From Microbacterium lacus (GTDB lineage Bacteria; Actinomycetota; Actinomycetes; Actinomycetales; Microbacteriaceae), in the NCBI RefSeq assembly GCF_002812805.1, contig NZ_NMUM01000044.1, positions 62,001 through 126,000 on the forward strand: DNA of 64,000 nt. The letters run 5' to 3'. Under the pieces are notes generated by a model. It was not told where the DNA came from. It ran no database searches and was given only the letters and a program-made list of their open reading frames with translations. Shown piece by piece: positions 1 through 8,337 of this stretch (the stretch's first letter is position 1; each line of letters opens with the position of its first letter). Position numbers and translations under genes: made by a program.

Positions 1-7
1 TTCCGCC

Positions 8-679
8 GTGCCTTACCCGAAAAAGGCACCCGAAATGCCCCTTGATGCACCCGCTGAACGCCTCGAGGCCAGCGGTTCCGCGCTGGCCGACGACGTATAT
101 GCCTTGCTCGCTCGCGCCATCCTCGACGGGCGCCTGGCGCCCGGCGAGCGCATCCGCGATGTCGAGATCGCCGACCTGTACGGGATCTCCCGCACCCCGG
201 TACGTGAGGCCATCCAACGCCTCGCCAATCAGGGCCTGCTCGAGATTGCAGCCCACCGCTATACCCGGGTGACGATTCCCGACGATTCCAGCCGCGCGGA
301 AGCCATCGAGTACATCGGTCAGCTCAGCGGAGTCGCGGCCCGTCTTGCCGTGATGCGAGCGACGGATGAGGAGCTCGCGGAGATCAGCGAGATCCTCGAT
401 CAGGTCGCGGTCGCGGCCGCCGACGCCGATCCGCGTGAGCTGTCGACGCTCATGGTCGCGCTGTTCCGGCGAATCACGCATGTATCGCGCAATCGGATGC
501 TCATCCAGACGCTCCGCGAGATCCACCTGCCCGTCGCGCGCCTACTCGTCGGGTGGACCCCGCACCCCGATGATCCGATCCTGCGCGCCGATTCGTTCGT
601 GCGCCTGCGCGACGCATTCCTTGCGCGCGACGCAGATGAGGCAGAGCGGATCGTGCGCGAGCAGCATCCGCTCGCCTGA
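8..679 (+). CDS. GntR-family transcriptional regulator (FCD type)
   Basis: A 223-residue DNA-binding regulator. An N-terminal winged helix-turn-helix of the GntR type spans about residues 25-90, with the recognition-helix signature SRTPVREAIQRL, and an all-helical C-terminal half (about 100-220) fits an FCD effector-binding domain, which in this family senses small organic acids or sugars. The GTG at 8 is the first start in the window; an in-frame ATG at 35 is an alternative, and because only seven bases precede the gene the true upstream context cannot be judged. No target operon is visible beside it: the next gene is a tRNA on the other strand. Ligand and regulon are unknown. Confidence 0.85.
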   Translation: MPYPKKAPEMPLDAPAERLEASGSALADDVYALLARAILDGRLAPGERIRDVEIADLYGISRTPVREAIQRLANQGLLEIAAHRYTRVTIPDDSSRAEAIEYIGQLSGVAARLAVMRATDEELAEISEILDQVAVAAADADPRELSTLMVALFRRITHVSRNRMLIQTLREIHLPVARLLVGWTPHPDDPILRADSFVRLRDAFLARDADEAERIVREQHPLA

Positions 680-686
680 TACGACT

Positions 687-719
687 CTGGCCCAGTAATC
701 CCGAAGGACTCTGGGCCAG
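687..719 (+). terminator. Inverted repeat after the GntR gene, possible terminator
   Basis: Nine-base arms CTGGCCCAG (687-695) and CTGGGCCAG (711-719) are perfectly complementary around a 15-nt loop, starting 8 nt after the GntR stop codon. There is no T-tract, so it may be a factor-assisted terminator or simply a palindrome. It lies between a plus-strand gene and a minus-strand tRNA, where a terminator is expected. Confidence 0.35.
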
Positions 720-755
720 CTGCGCCACCGGATGTCTCGAACCTCTCGACATCTC

Positions 756-842
756 TGGTGCGCGAGGGGGGAGTTGAACCCCCACGCCCTTTCGGGCACT
801 GGCACCTGAAGCCAGCGCGTCTGCCTATTCCGCCACTCGCGC
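756..842 (-). tRNA. tRNA-Leu (anticodon CAG)
   Basis: On the minus strand the acceptor stem GCGCGAG (842-836) pairs with CTCGCGC (766-760), followed by discriminator A and an encoded CCA (758-756). The anticodon loop reads CTTCAGG, giving anticodon CAG for leucine. There is a long variable arm with a stem around the TTCG-type loop, as expected for a class II tRNA, and a T-loop GTTCAA-type motif. All arms close, so it looks functional. Confidence 0.95.
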
Positions 843-1076
843 GAATCTCGGGACTAACGCCCAAAACTCAACCTTGCGAGAATATCACGGGTCTACGGCA
901 GCGCGAGACGAGGATTCCGGCGGCTGAGGAGGACCATGAACGCAGTAGAGCCCTCCTCTCGCGCCGATCTCCTCCCGCGACGGACAGCCCTATCGCGCAC
1001 AACTCCCCGATCGTCGGGGCCTATCCAGCCTCGCTGACTACGATGGGCCTACCATCCGCCCCGCCTGAGGAGCCCC

Positions 1077-1820
1077 GTGGGTCTACTTGACAGCTTTGAG
1101 AAGGGTCTCGAGCGCGCCGTAAACGGTGCGTTCGCGCGCACCTTCCGCAGCGGCATCCAACCCGTTGAGATCGCCTCCGCCCTGCGCGGCGAGCTCGACA
1201 AGAAGGCCGCGGTCGTCAGCCGCGACCGCATCCTCGCGCCCAACACCTTCATCGTTGAGCTCTCGCCCGACGACCACGCCAAGATGGCGGCGCTCGGCGA
1301 CACGTTGCTGACCGAGCTCGACACTCTCGTGCAGAAGCACGCGAAGGCACAGGGCTACACGTTTGCGGGTGCCGTCAGCATCCGACTCGGCGTCGACCCG
1401 AATCTCGCGGCGGGAACGTTGCGCGTCAGCTCCACGACCGAAGAGGGCCGCGTTTCGTGGCGTGCCGTGGTCGACATCGATGGCAAACGTCACCCCCTGA
1501 CCTCGAGCCGAACGGTGATCGGCCGCGGCAGCGACGCTGACATCACGATCCCCGACGCCGGCACGAGCCGGAAGCACGTCGAGATCCTGTGGGACGGCGA
1601 GCGCGCCATGGTCCGCGACCTCGGATCGACCAACGGGTCTTCCCTCAACGGGCAACGCGTCACGCAGGCCGCGCTCGAGCCGGACTCGACGATTCGGATC
1701 GGACGCACCGACATCGTCTTCCGCGTCGTCGCGCAGGCGCGACCCCCCAAGCCGCCACCACCGCCGCCCGCCGATGTAACCCGAGCCTTCGACGCGCTCG
1801 GCGGAAACGGGGCGCGATGA
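1077..1820 (+). CDS. fhaA: FHA domain protein with DUF3662, FhaA-like
   Basis: A 247-residue cytoplasmic adaptor that in actinobacteria links Ser/Thr kinase signalling to cell-wall synthesis. Residues about 1-115 match the DUF3662 domain (starts GLLDSFEKGLERAVNGAFAR); residues about 150-225 are a forkhead-associated domain that binds phosphothreonine, with the GRGSDADI, SRKH and STNGS signature. It is shorter than mycobacterial FhaA because the long linker is almost absent. The GTG start at 1077 follows a GAGGAG ribosome site. It is first in a run of seven co-directional genes and its stop overlaps the start of fhaB by 4 nt, so translation is likely coupled. No clear promoter was assigned in the 234 nt upstream. 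Confidence 0.92.
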   Translation: MGLLDSFEKGLERAVNGAFARTFRSGIQPVEIASALRGELDKKAAVVSRDRILAPNTFIVELSPDDHAKMAALGDTLLTELDTLVQKHAKAQGYTFAGAVSIRLGVDPNLAAGTLRVSSTTEEGRVSWRAVVDIDGKRHPLTSSRTVIGRGSDADITIPDAGTSRKHVEILWDGERAMVRDLGSTNGSSLNGQRVTQAALEPDSTIRIGRTDIVFRVVAQARPPKPPPPPPADVTRAFDALGGNGAR

Positions 1821-2404
1821 GCGAGCTCACACTCCTCCTGCTGCGGATCGGCTTCCTCCTCCTGCTGTGGGCCTTTGTCTTCGTGGTCGTCTATTCGATG
1901 CGCGCGGATCTCTTCGGCGTTCGCGTGCGACGGATGCCTGAGCCCGCGGGTGAAGCCGCCGTCGTCGCAGGAGCAGGCGCCGCGGGGGCAGCTGCTTCAG
2001 CCACCGCGCAGGTCCCTCCCCCCGCCGCGCCACGCGCCCCATCTACGCCCGCCCCAGCGGCAGCGCCCTCTCCCTCGCGCCCCGGGAAGAAGGGGGGCGC
2101 TGCGACGACCGAGTCGGTGCAGCGCATCGTCATCACGTCGGGGCCGAAGGCCGGGCTCGAACTCCCTCTGACGAACGAACCGCTGACGATCGGCCGCTCG
2201 AGTGAATCGGGCCTGGTGATCCGCGACGATTACACCTCCAGCCATCACGCGCGCCTGGTGCTGTGGGGCGAGCAGTGGATGATTCAGGACCTCGATTCGA
2301 CGAACGGCACCTGGCACGACGGCGCCCGCGTGCAGGCCCCTACCCCGGTGACGATCGGCGCGCCGATCAAGGTCGGCGCAACCACCTTTGAGCTGCGGAA
2401 GTAG
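1817..2404 (+). CDS. fhaB: Membrane-anchored FHA domain protein, FhaB-like
   Basis: A 195-residue protein with an N-terminal membrane segment (about residues 5-28, hydrophobic Leu/Phe/Val), an Ala/Pro-rich linker (about 45-90) and a C-terminal FHA domain (about 105-190) carrying GRSSES, SSHHARL and STNGTW motifs. FhaB family members recruit phosphorylated division and peptidoglycan proteins. The ATG at 1817 overlaps the stop of fhaA. The next gene, the phosphatase, starts three bases after its stop. The longer upstream reading of the same frame is just overlap with fhaA and was not used. Confidence 0.92.
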   Translation: MSELTLLLLRIGFLLLLWAFVFVVVYSMRADLFGVRVRRMPEPAGEAAVVAGAGAAGAAASATAQVPPPAAPRAPSTPAPAAAPSPSRPGKKGGAATTESVQRIVITSGPKAGLELPLTNEPLTIGRSSESGLVIRDDYTSSHHARLVLWGEQWMIQDLDSTNGTWHDGARVQAPTPVTIGAPIKVGATTFELRK

Positions 2405-2407
2405 TTG

Positions 2408-3655
2408 ATGGTCTTCGAGGGCTCCGCGGCGGCCCTGTCCCACACGGGCAAGGTGCGCTCCAACAACCAGGACTCGGGTTATTCCGGGTCCAACCTCTAT
2501 GTCGTCGCCGACGGCATGGGTGGTCACGCGGGCGGCGATGTTGCATCATCCATCGCGATTCGGCACCTCGAAGATCTCGATCGGCCCTTCGCGAGCACGG
2601 CCGAAGCCGAGCGCGTGCTCCGCGACACGATCACCGAAACGGCATCCGCTCTGATCGATACGGTCGAGCAGCGGCCCGAGCTCTCGGGGCTCGGCACCAC
2701 GGTGAGCGCGCTTTTGATGATCGACGACCACGCGGTCATCGCCCACATCGGGGACTCGCGCATCTACCTCTTCCGTGACGATCAGCTCACACAGATCACG
2801 ACCGACCACACCTTCGTCCAGCGCCTCGTCGATTCGGGCCGCATCACCGTCGAAGAGGCGCGTTTCCACCCCCGGCGCTCCGTGCTGATGCGCGTGCTCG
2901 GCGACATGGACGCCCACCCGGATGTCGACACGTTCATCATGGCGACTCAGCCCGGTGACCGTTGGCTGCTGTGCTCGGACGGTCTCTCCGGCGTCGTCGA
3001 CGATCCCCATACGGCGAAGGCCCTCGCGCAGGGGCTCACACCCCAGCGCACCGCCGACGTGTTGCTGAAGCAGGCCCTCGACGCCGGCGCACCCGACAAC
3101 GTCACCATCGTCATCGTCGACGTGGGCGGATCTCATCCCGTCGTGGTGGGAACGCCGACCATCGTCGGCTCGGCGTCGACCCCGCTCGACTTCGATGTTC
3201 CCGCCGCGCGCCCGGGTCGCAGCAGCTGGCTGCACCCCAATCGTCAGGCTGCGAACGAACCGACGCACTTCGAGCCGGCGGCCGAGTTTCTCGAAGAACT
3301 CATCGAAGAGGACCGCCGCCGTGCCCGTCGTCGCCGGATCGGCTGGATCGTCGGCGCCGTGGTCGTGGCCGCGCTGCTCGTCGTCGGCGCATTCCTCGCA
3401 TACTCGTGGACGCAGACGCGATTCTTCGTCGGTGCCGATCAAGAGATGGTCGTCGTCTACCGGGGCATTCAGCAGGACATCGGCCCGATCTCGCTGTCCG
3501 AGGTCTACGAAGAGACGGGGATCGATCTCGACGACCTGGACGAATTCACGCGACAGGCGGTCGAATCGACCGTTTCGGCGGGGACGCTGACCGAGGCCCG
3601 TGAGATCGTCGAACGCCTGCGCGCCACAACCGAGCCATTGGGGGTGAACCCGTGA
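2408..3655 (+). CDS. pstP: PP2C-type Ser/Thr protein phosphatase PstP
   Basis: A 415-residue Mn2+-dependent phosphatase that reverses phosphorylation by PknA/PknB. The catalytic domain (about 1-235) shows the PP2C metal-binding motifs: NNQDS near the start, VADGMGGHAGG, IGDSRIY and SDGL/APDNVT toward its end. A single membrane span lies at about residues 309-335, with an RRRARRRR stretch before it, followed by a short external C-terminal part. The ATG at 2408 is chosen over an adjacent TTG at 2405. Its stop overlaps the GTG of rodA by 4 nt, consistent with a single operon of phosphatase, wall synthases and kinases. Confidence 0.95.
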   Translation: MVFEGSAAALSHTGKVRSNNQDSGYSGSNLYVVADGMGGHAGGDVASSIAIRHLEDLDRPFASTAEAERVLRDTITETASALIDTVEQRPELSGLGTTVSALLMIDDHAVIAHIGDSRIYLFRDDQLTQITTDHTFVQRLVDSGRITVEEARFHPRRSVLMRVLGDMDAHPDVDTFIMATQPGDRWLLCSDGLSGVVDDPHTAKALAQGLTPQRTADVLLKQALDAGAPDNVTIVIVDVGGSHPVVVGTPTIVGSASTPLDFDVPAARPGRSSWLHPNRQAANEPTHFEPAAEFLEELIEEDRRRARRRRIGWIVGAVVVAALLVVGAFLAYSWTQTRFFVGADQEMVVVYRGIQQDIGPISLSEVYEETGIDLDDLDEFTRQAVESTVSAGTLTEAREIVERLRATTEPLGVNP

Positions 3656-5058
3656 CCTCGACCCAACAAGGCGATACCGCCGAACTCAAGGCCGACACGA
3701 CCGTCATGAAGGCGCTCCGCACGCTCCGGATGCCTCAGACCCAGCGCAACCGCGAGCTCGGTCTGCTGCTGCTCGCCTTTGCGGTGAGCGGATCCGCGGT
3801 CGCGCTCGTGCAGCTGGGTGCGATCGGTGGCATCGAGTGGACGATCCTCTACTATTTCGGTGCCCTCGCCGTCTTGGTACTCACGCTGCACATCGTGCTG
3901 CGGTTCCGGGCACCCAACGCGGATCCGATCGTCGTACCGATTGCAACGACCCTCACGGGCCTCGGCCTCGCAATGATCTACCGCATCGATATCGCCATCG
4001 ACGCCGAGGGTTGGGATGGTGCATCCACCCGCCAGATCGCCTGGACCGGCATCGCCGTCGCCGGTGCCGTGGCCGTGGTCATCCTGTTGCGCAACTACCG
4101 CGTGCTTTTCCGATACACCTACGTCTCGGGATTCGTGGGGCTCGTTCTGCTGCTCCTGCCGGCAATCCCCGGTTTGGCTCGGGAAGGCACGGGCGCGGCA
4201 GTCTGGGTCTCGATCGGTGGCTTCTTCAGTTTCCAGCCCGCTGAGTTGGCGAAGATCGCCCTGGCGATCTTCTTCGCCGGTTACCTCGTCCGCACGCGCG
4301 AGAGCCTCACCTCAACCGGCCACCGTTTTCTCGGCATGACCTGGCCGCGTGCACGCGAGATCGGGCCGCTGCTGATCATCTGGGTCGTCTCGCTCGCGAT
4401 CATCGTGCTGCAGCGCGACCTCGGCACCGGCGTACTGATCTTCGGCATGTTCATCGCGATGCTCTACACCGCGACGGGCCGCACCAGCTGGGTCGTGATC
4501 GGGCTGGGCCTCGCGTTCGCCGGTGTGTTCATCGCCTCGCAGGTCATGACGTACGTCGGGTCGCGCATCTCGGCCTGGTGGCACGCCTTCGATCCCGAGG
4601 TCATCGAACGCACCGGGGGCAGCTTCCAGCTCGTCGAGGGCATCTTCGGACTCGCGCAGGGCGGCCTGATCGGCACCGGCCTCGGGCAGGGTCGCCCCTA
4701 CCTGACGCCGCTGTCGCAGAGCGACTACATCGTCCCGAGCCTCGGCGAAGAGCTCGGTCTCATCGGTGTTTTCGCGATCCTGTGCCTGTACATGCTCTTC
4801 GTCAGCCGCGGCATCCGGATCGGACTCGCCGGCCAGGATGACTTCGGGAAGCTCCTCGCGACCGGTCTCGCGTTCACGATCGCGCTCCAGGTGTTCATCA
4901 TGGTCGGCGGCGTGACCCGCCTGATCCCGCTGACGGGGCTGACGACGCCGTTCCTCGCCGCCGGTGGTTCATCGCTCGTCGCGAACTGGCTCATCGTGGC
5001 TCTCTTCTTGCGCATCTCGGACGCCGTGCGCTCACGTCCCCGGGTGGTCATCGGATGA
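3652..5058 (+). CDS. rodA: SEDS peptidoglycan glycosyltransferase RodA/FtsW type
   Basis: A 468-residue integral membrane protein with about ten to twelve hydrophobic spans, of the SEDS family that polymerises lipid II during elongation. Recognisable family stretches include FQPAELAK in the middle and the SDYIVPSLGEELGLIG region near residue 365, which carries the conserved acidic residues. Its direct neighbour is the cognate transpeptidase pbpA, overlapping by 4 nt (ATGA); SEDS and class B penicillin-binding proteins work as a pair. By position this is the elongation enzyme RodA rather than the septal FtsW. Confidence 0.94.
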   Translation: MTSTQQGDTAELKADTTVMKALRTLRMPQTQRNRELGLLLLAFAVSGSAVALVQLGAIGGIEWTILYYFGALAVLVLTLHIVLRFRAPNADPIVVPIATTLTGLGLAMIYRIDIAIDAEGWDGASTRQIAWTGIAVAGAVAVVILLRNYRVLFRYTYVSGFVGLVLLLLPAIPGLAREGTGAAVWVSIGGFFSFQPAELAKIALAIFFAGYLVRTRESLTSTGHRFLGMTWPRAREIGPLLIIWVVSLAIIVLQRDLGTGVLIFGMFIAMLYTATGRTSWVVIGLGLAFAGVFIASQVMTYVGSRISAWWHAFDPEVIERTGGSFQLVEGIFGLAQGGLIGTGLGQGRPYLTPLSQSDYIVPSLGEELGLIGVFAILCLYMLFVSRGIRIGLAGQDDFGKLLATGLAFTIALQVFIMVGGVTRLIPLTGLTTPFLAAGGSSLVANWLIVALFLRISDAVRSRPRVVIG

Positions 5059-6512
5059 ACAAAGAACTCCGCCGCCTATCGGTCGTCATCCTCGCGATGT
5101 TCCTCGCGCTGTTCGGTGCGACCAGCTGGATCCAGGTCGTCCAGGTCGACGCCCTCGCCGAGAATCCCGCGAACACGCGTGCGCTGTACGACGCCTACCA
5201 GGTCCAGCGCGGCGCGATCATCGCGGATGGTGCGGCCATCGCGTATTCGGTGCCTTCGGACGACATCTACTCGTTCCAGCGGGTCTACACCGATGCGGCG
5301 ATGTGGGCCCCCGTCACGGGGTACATCAACCCGCTGCTGAACTCCCGGACCGGGCTCGAGAGCGCGATGAACCAGGAGCTCAGTGGCACGTCGGGGTCGC
5401 AGTTCCTGCAGCGCCTCGATCAAATCATCACGGGCCAGAAGCCTCAGGGCTCAAATGTCGCGACCAGTCTTCTGCCGCGCGCGCAGCAGGCCGCCTGGGA
5501 CGCCCTGCAGGGATACGAGGGTGCGGTGATCGCGATCGAGCCGTCCACCGGCCGCATCCTCGCGATGGTCACGACCCCGAGTTTCGACACCAACCTGCTC
5601 GCCGCGCACAGCTCATCCGAGGTCAATGACGCCTTCGACGTGCTCGACCTCGACCCCCTGCGTCCTCTCTCGAACCGCGCCATCGCGGGGACACTCAACC
5701 CGCCGGGCTCGACGTTCAAGCTCGTCGTTGCCTCGGCCGCACTGTCTTCTGGTCGCTACACGCCCGAATCGACCTTCGCAAACCCCGCGCAATGGCAACT
5801 ACCGGGATCATCCGACTTCATCAACAACTCCGGCGGCGGCACCTGCGGGCCGGGCGAGACCGTCACCTTGGCCGACGCCCTCCGCCTCTCGTGCAACATT
5901 CCGATGGCCCAGCTCGCGGTAGAACTGGGCGACAACGCGATCCGCGAAGAGGCCGAGAAGTACGGCTTCAACTCGTCGTTCACGATGCCGCTCGAATCAA
6001 CCGCGTCGACCTACCCGCGTGCGCTCGAGGATGCCCCAACGGCTCTCACGGGCTTCGGGCAGGGCGATGTCCGCGCTACCCCGCTGCAGATGGCGATGGT
6101 CTCGGCCGGAATCGCAAACGACGGCGTCGTGATGAACCCCCGCATGGTCGACCGCGTGATCGGCCCCGACCTGTCGGTGCAACAGACCTTCGATGACACC
6201 GAATTTGCAACCGCCCTGAGTGAAGAGGATGCAGCAACCATGACCCAGATGATGGTGGCGAATGTCCAGAACGGCGTGGCGTCGGGTGCAAGAATAGACG
6301 GCGTAGAGGTGGCTGGAAAAACCGGCACGGCGGAGAACGGTGCGACCGCTCCGTACACCCTCTGGTTCACGGGCTTCGCGCCCGCGGATGACCCGCAGGT
6401 AGCGGTCGCGGTTGTGCTGGAGAACGGCGCAGGGCGGGGCCAGCAAGGCGGATCGAATCTGCTCGCGGCCCCGATCGGCAAGGCGGTCATGGAGGCGGTG
6501 CTGGAGCGATGA
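5055..6512 (+). CDS. pbpA: Class B penicillin-binding protein PbpA
   Basis: A 485-residue transpeptidase that cross-links peptidoglycan outside the membrane. An N-terminal membrane anchor spans about residues 8-28. The catalytic penicillin-binding motifs are present in order: STFK at 219-222 (acyl-serine 219), SCN at about 279-281 and KTG at about 422-424. The region between anchor and catalytic domain is short, typical of the actinobacterial PbpA family. It overlaps rodA and pknA by 4 nt on each side, so it sits in the middle of the wall-growth operon. Confidence 0.95.
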   Translation: MNKELRRLSVVILAMFLALFGATSWIQVVQVDALAENPANTRALYDAYQVQRGAIIADGAAIAYSVPSDDIYSFQRVYTDAAMWAPVTGYINPLLNSRTGLESAMNQELSGTSGSQFLQRLDQIITGQKPQGSNVATSLLPRAQQAAWDALQGYEGAVIAIEPSTGRILAMVTTPSFDTNLLAAHSSSEVNDAFDVLDLDPLRPLSNRAIAGTLNPPGSTFKLVVASAALSSGRYTPESTFANPAQWQLPGSSDFINNSGGGTCGPGETVTLADALRLSCNIPMAQLAVELGDNAIREEAEKYGFNSSFTMPLESTASTYPRALEDAPTALTGFGQGDVRATPLQMAMVSAGIANDGVVMNPRMVDRVIGPDLSVQQTFDDTEFATALSEEDAATMTQMMVANVQNGVASGARIDGVEVAGKTGTAENGATAPYTLWFTGFAPADDPQVAVAVVLENGAGRGQQGGSNLLAAPIGKAVMEAVLER

Positions 6513-8260
6513 GACCCACACAGGGAGTGTCCTTCGGCGGCCGCTACGAGCTGATCTCGCGCATCGCCATCGGTGGCATGGGCGAGGTCTGGGAGGCCAC
6601 CGACCACGTCATCGGCCGCACCGTCGCGATCAAGATCCTTAAAGACGAGTACATGGGCGACCCGGGCTTTCTCGAGCGCTTCCGCGCCGAGGCGCGGCAC
6701 GCGGCCCTCGTCAACCACGAGGGCATCGCGAGCGTCTTCGACTACGGCGAAGAGAACGGCAGCGCCTTCCTCGTCATGGAACTCGTTCCCGGCGAGGCTC
6801 TGTCGACGATCCTCGAGCGCGACGGCACCCTGTCGACCGACAAGACGCTCGACATCGTCGCTCAGACATCCGCCGCTCTCCAGGCCGCCCACGCGGCCGG
6901 CCTGGTGCACCGCGACATCAAGCCGGGCAACCTGCTGATCACGCCCGATGGGCGCGTGAAGATCACCGACTTCGGTATCGCCCGCATCGCCGACCAGGTG
7001 CCCCTGACGGCCACGGGCCAGGTCATGGGAACCGTGCAGTACCTCTCGCCCGAGCAGGCCTCGGGCCACCCGGCCTCAGCGGCGACCGACATCTACTCGC
7101 TCGGCATCGTCGCCTATGAATGCCTGGCCGGCAAGCGTCCCTTCACGGGCGAGTCGCAGGTCGCGATCGCGATGGCGCAGATCAACGAGCAGGCACCTCC
7201 GCTTCCGCCCACGGTCGCGGTCCCCGTGCAGAACCTGGTCTTCGCCATGATCGCGAAGAAGCCGGAGGACCGCCCGAGCTCGACCGCCGTCGTCGCGCGC
7301 GCCGCCACCGCCCTGCGTCGCGGGGACATCGCGGCGGCCGCCGCCGCGATCCCGGCGATCGCCACGGGTGTCGTCGCGACGGACGAGGCAACTCAACTGC
7401 TGACCGCTGCGGCACCCCTCGATGCCGCCACGCGCCTTCTCACGCCGGGTGATGCCACGGGAGCCACGGCGACGGCGGTCGACGAAGCCCCGCCACGCAA
7501 GCGCAGCCCGTGGACCTGGCCCCTGGTCGCCCTGATCGTTCTGCTGCTGCTCGTACTGGGCGGTGCCGTTTGGGCGCTGCTGGCGAACCAGGGCGGCGGC
7601 GCGGATCCGACAGGCTCACCCTCGTCAACCGCGCCGACTCCGTCCACCTCGAGCACCGAGCCCGCGCCGACGCCCACGACGGTGAATGTCGACGCGCTCG
7701 ATCTCGTCGGCCAGGAGTGCGAGGCGGCGCGTCAGATCCTGACGGACGCCGGCATGAACTCCTCGTGCGTCGACGGCAACGCGGCGACGACGGAGGATGA
7801 AGTGGGGCTCGTTTACGACGTGAACCCCTCCGGCCCCAATGTCGCCCAGGGCACGACCATCGAGTTGACGCGGTACGCCTCGATCACCCCGATGAACACT
7901 CCTGGCGCCCCGACGATCCAGGACGGCGGAGCACCCGTCACCACCGTCACGGCAAATGACACCGTCGACGTCCAGTGGTCGGGGTACAGCTGCGCCGCGG
8001 GTACCGGGTCGGTACTCTCGTACAACCTGACGGCCTCGAACGGCCTGTTCTCGAACGGGCAGTCGTCGATCGTGATCGCCGCCAACCAGCGGACCGCACC
8101 GATCGAAGTCAGCGCGAACGCCGGCCAGTCGCTCATCGTCAAGTACACGGTGACGTGCACGGGCGGACCCGGGGGCGACCGCACGTCTCCGGAGTCGGCC
8201 GAAGCGGCCGCGACGATCGCCCCCGCGTCGACCCCCACGCCGAGCGCACCGAACCCGTAG
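6509..8260 (+). CDS. pknA: Ser/Thr protein kinase PknA-like, single PASTA
   Basis: A 583-residue eukaryotic-type kinase. The kinase domain (about 12-275) has the glycine loop GGMGEV, catalytic VAIK lysine, HRDIKPGN loop, DFG and a YLSPEQ segment. A membrane span lies at about 336-358 after an RKR stop-transfer patch. Outside the membrane there is one PASTA-like module (about 392-456) and then about 125 residues resembling an Ig/fibronectin fold. Mycobacterial PknA has no PASTA, so this extracellular part is a difference. It overlaps pbpA by 4 nt; 77 nt separate it from the second kinase. Confidence 0.93.
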   Translation: MRPTQGVSFGGRYELISRIAIGGMGEVWEATDHVIGRTVAIKILKDEYMGDPGFLERFRAEARHAALVNHEGIASVFDYGEENGSAFLVMELVPGEALSTILERDGTLSTDKTLDIVAQTSAALQAAHAAGLVHRDIKPGNLLITPDGRVKITDFGIARIADQVPLTATGQVMGTVQYLSPEQASGHPASAATDIYSLGIVAYECLAGKRPFTGESQVAIAMAQINEQAPPLPPTVAVPVQNLVFAMIAKKPEDRPSSTAVVARAATALRRGDIAAAAAAIPAIATGVVATDEATQLLTAAAPLDAATRLLTPGDATGATATAVDEAPPRKRSPWTWPLVALIVLLLLVLGGAVWALLANQGGGADPTGSPSSTAPTPSTSSTEPAPTPTTVNVDALDLVGQECEAARQILTDAGMNSSCVDGNAATTEDEVGLVYDVNPSGPNVAQGTTIELTRYASITPMNTPGAPTIQDGGAPVTTVTANDTVDVQWSGYSCAAGTGSVLSYNLTASNGLFSNGQSSIVIAANQRTAPIEVSANAGQSLIVKYTVTCTGGPGGDRTSPESAEAAATIAPASTPTPSAPNP

Positions 8261-8337
8261 GTCGCGTCGCCGCAATCCGATCCATAGCCGCCACCTAGGC
8301 TAGGAAGTCCCCCTTCCCCATCGACGAGGAGTACCCC

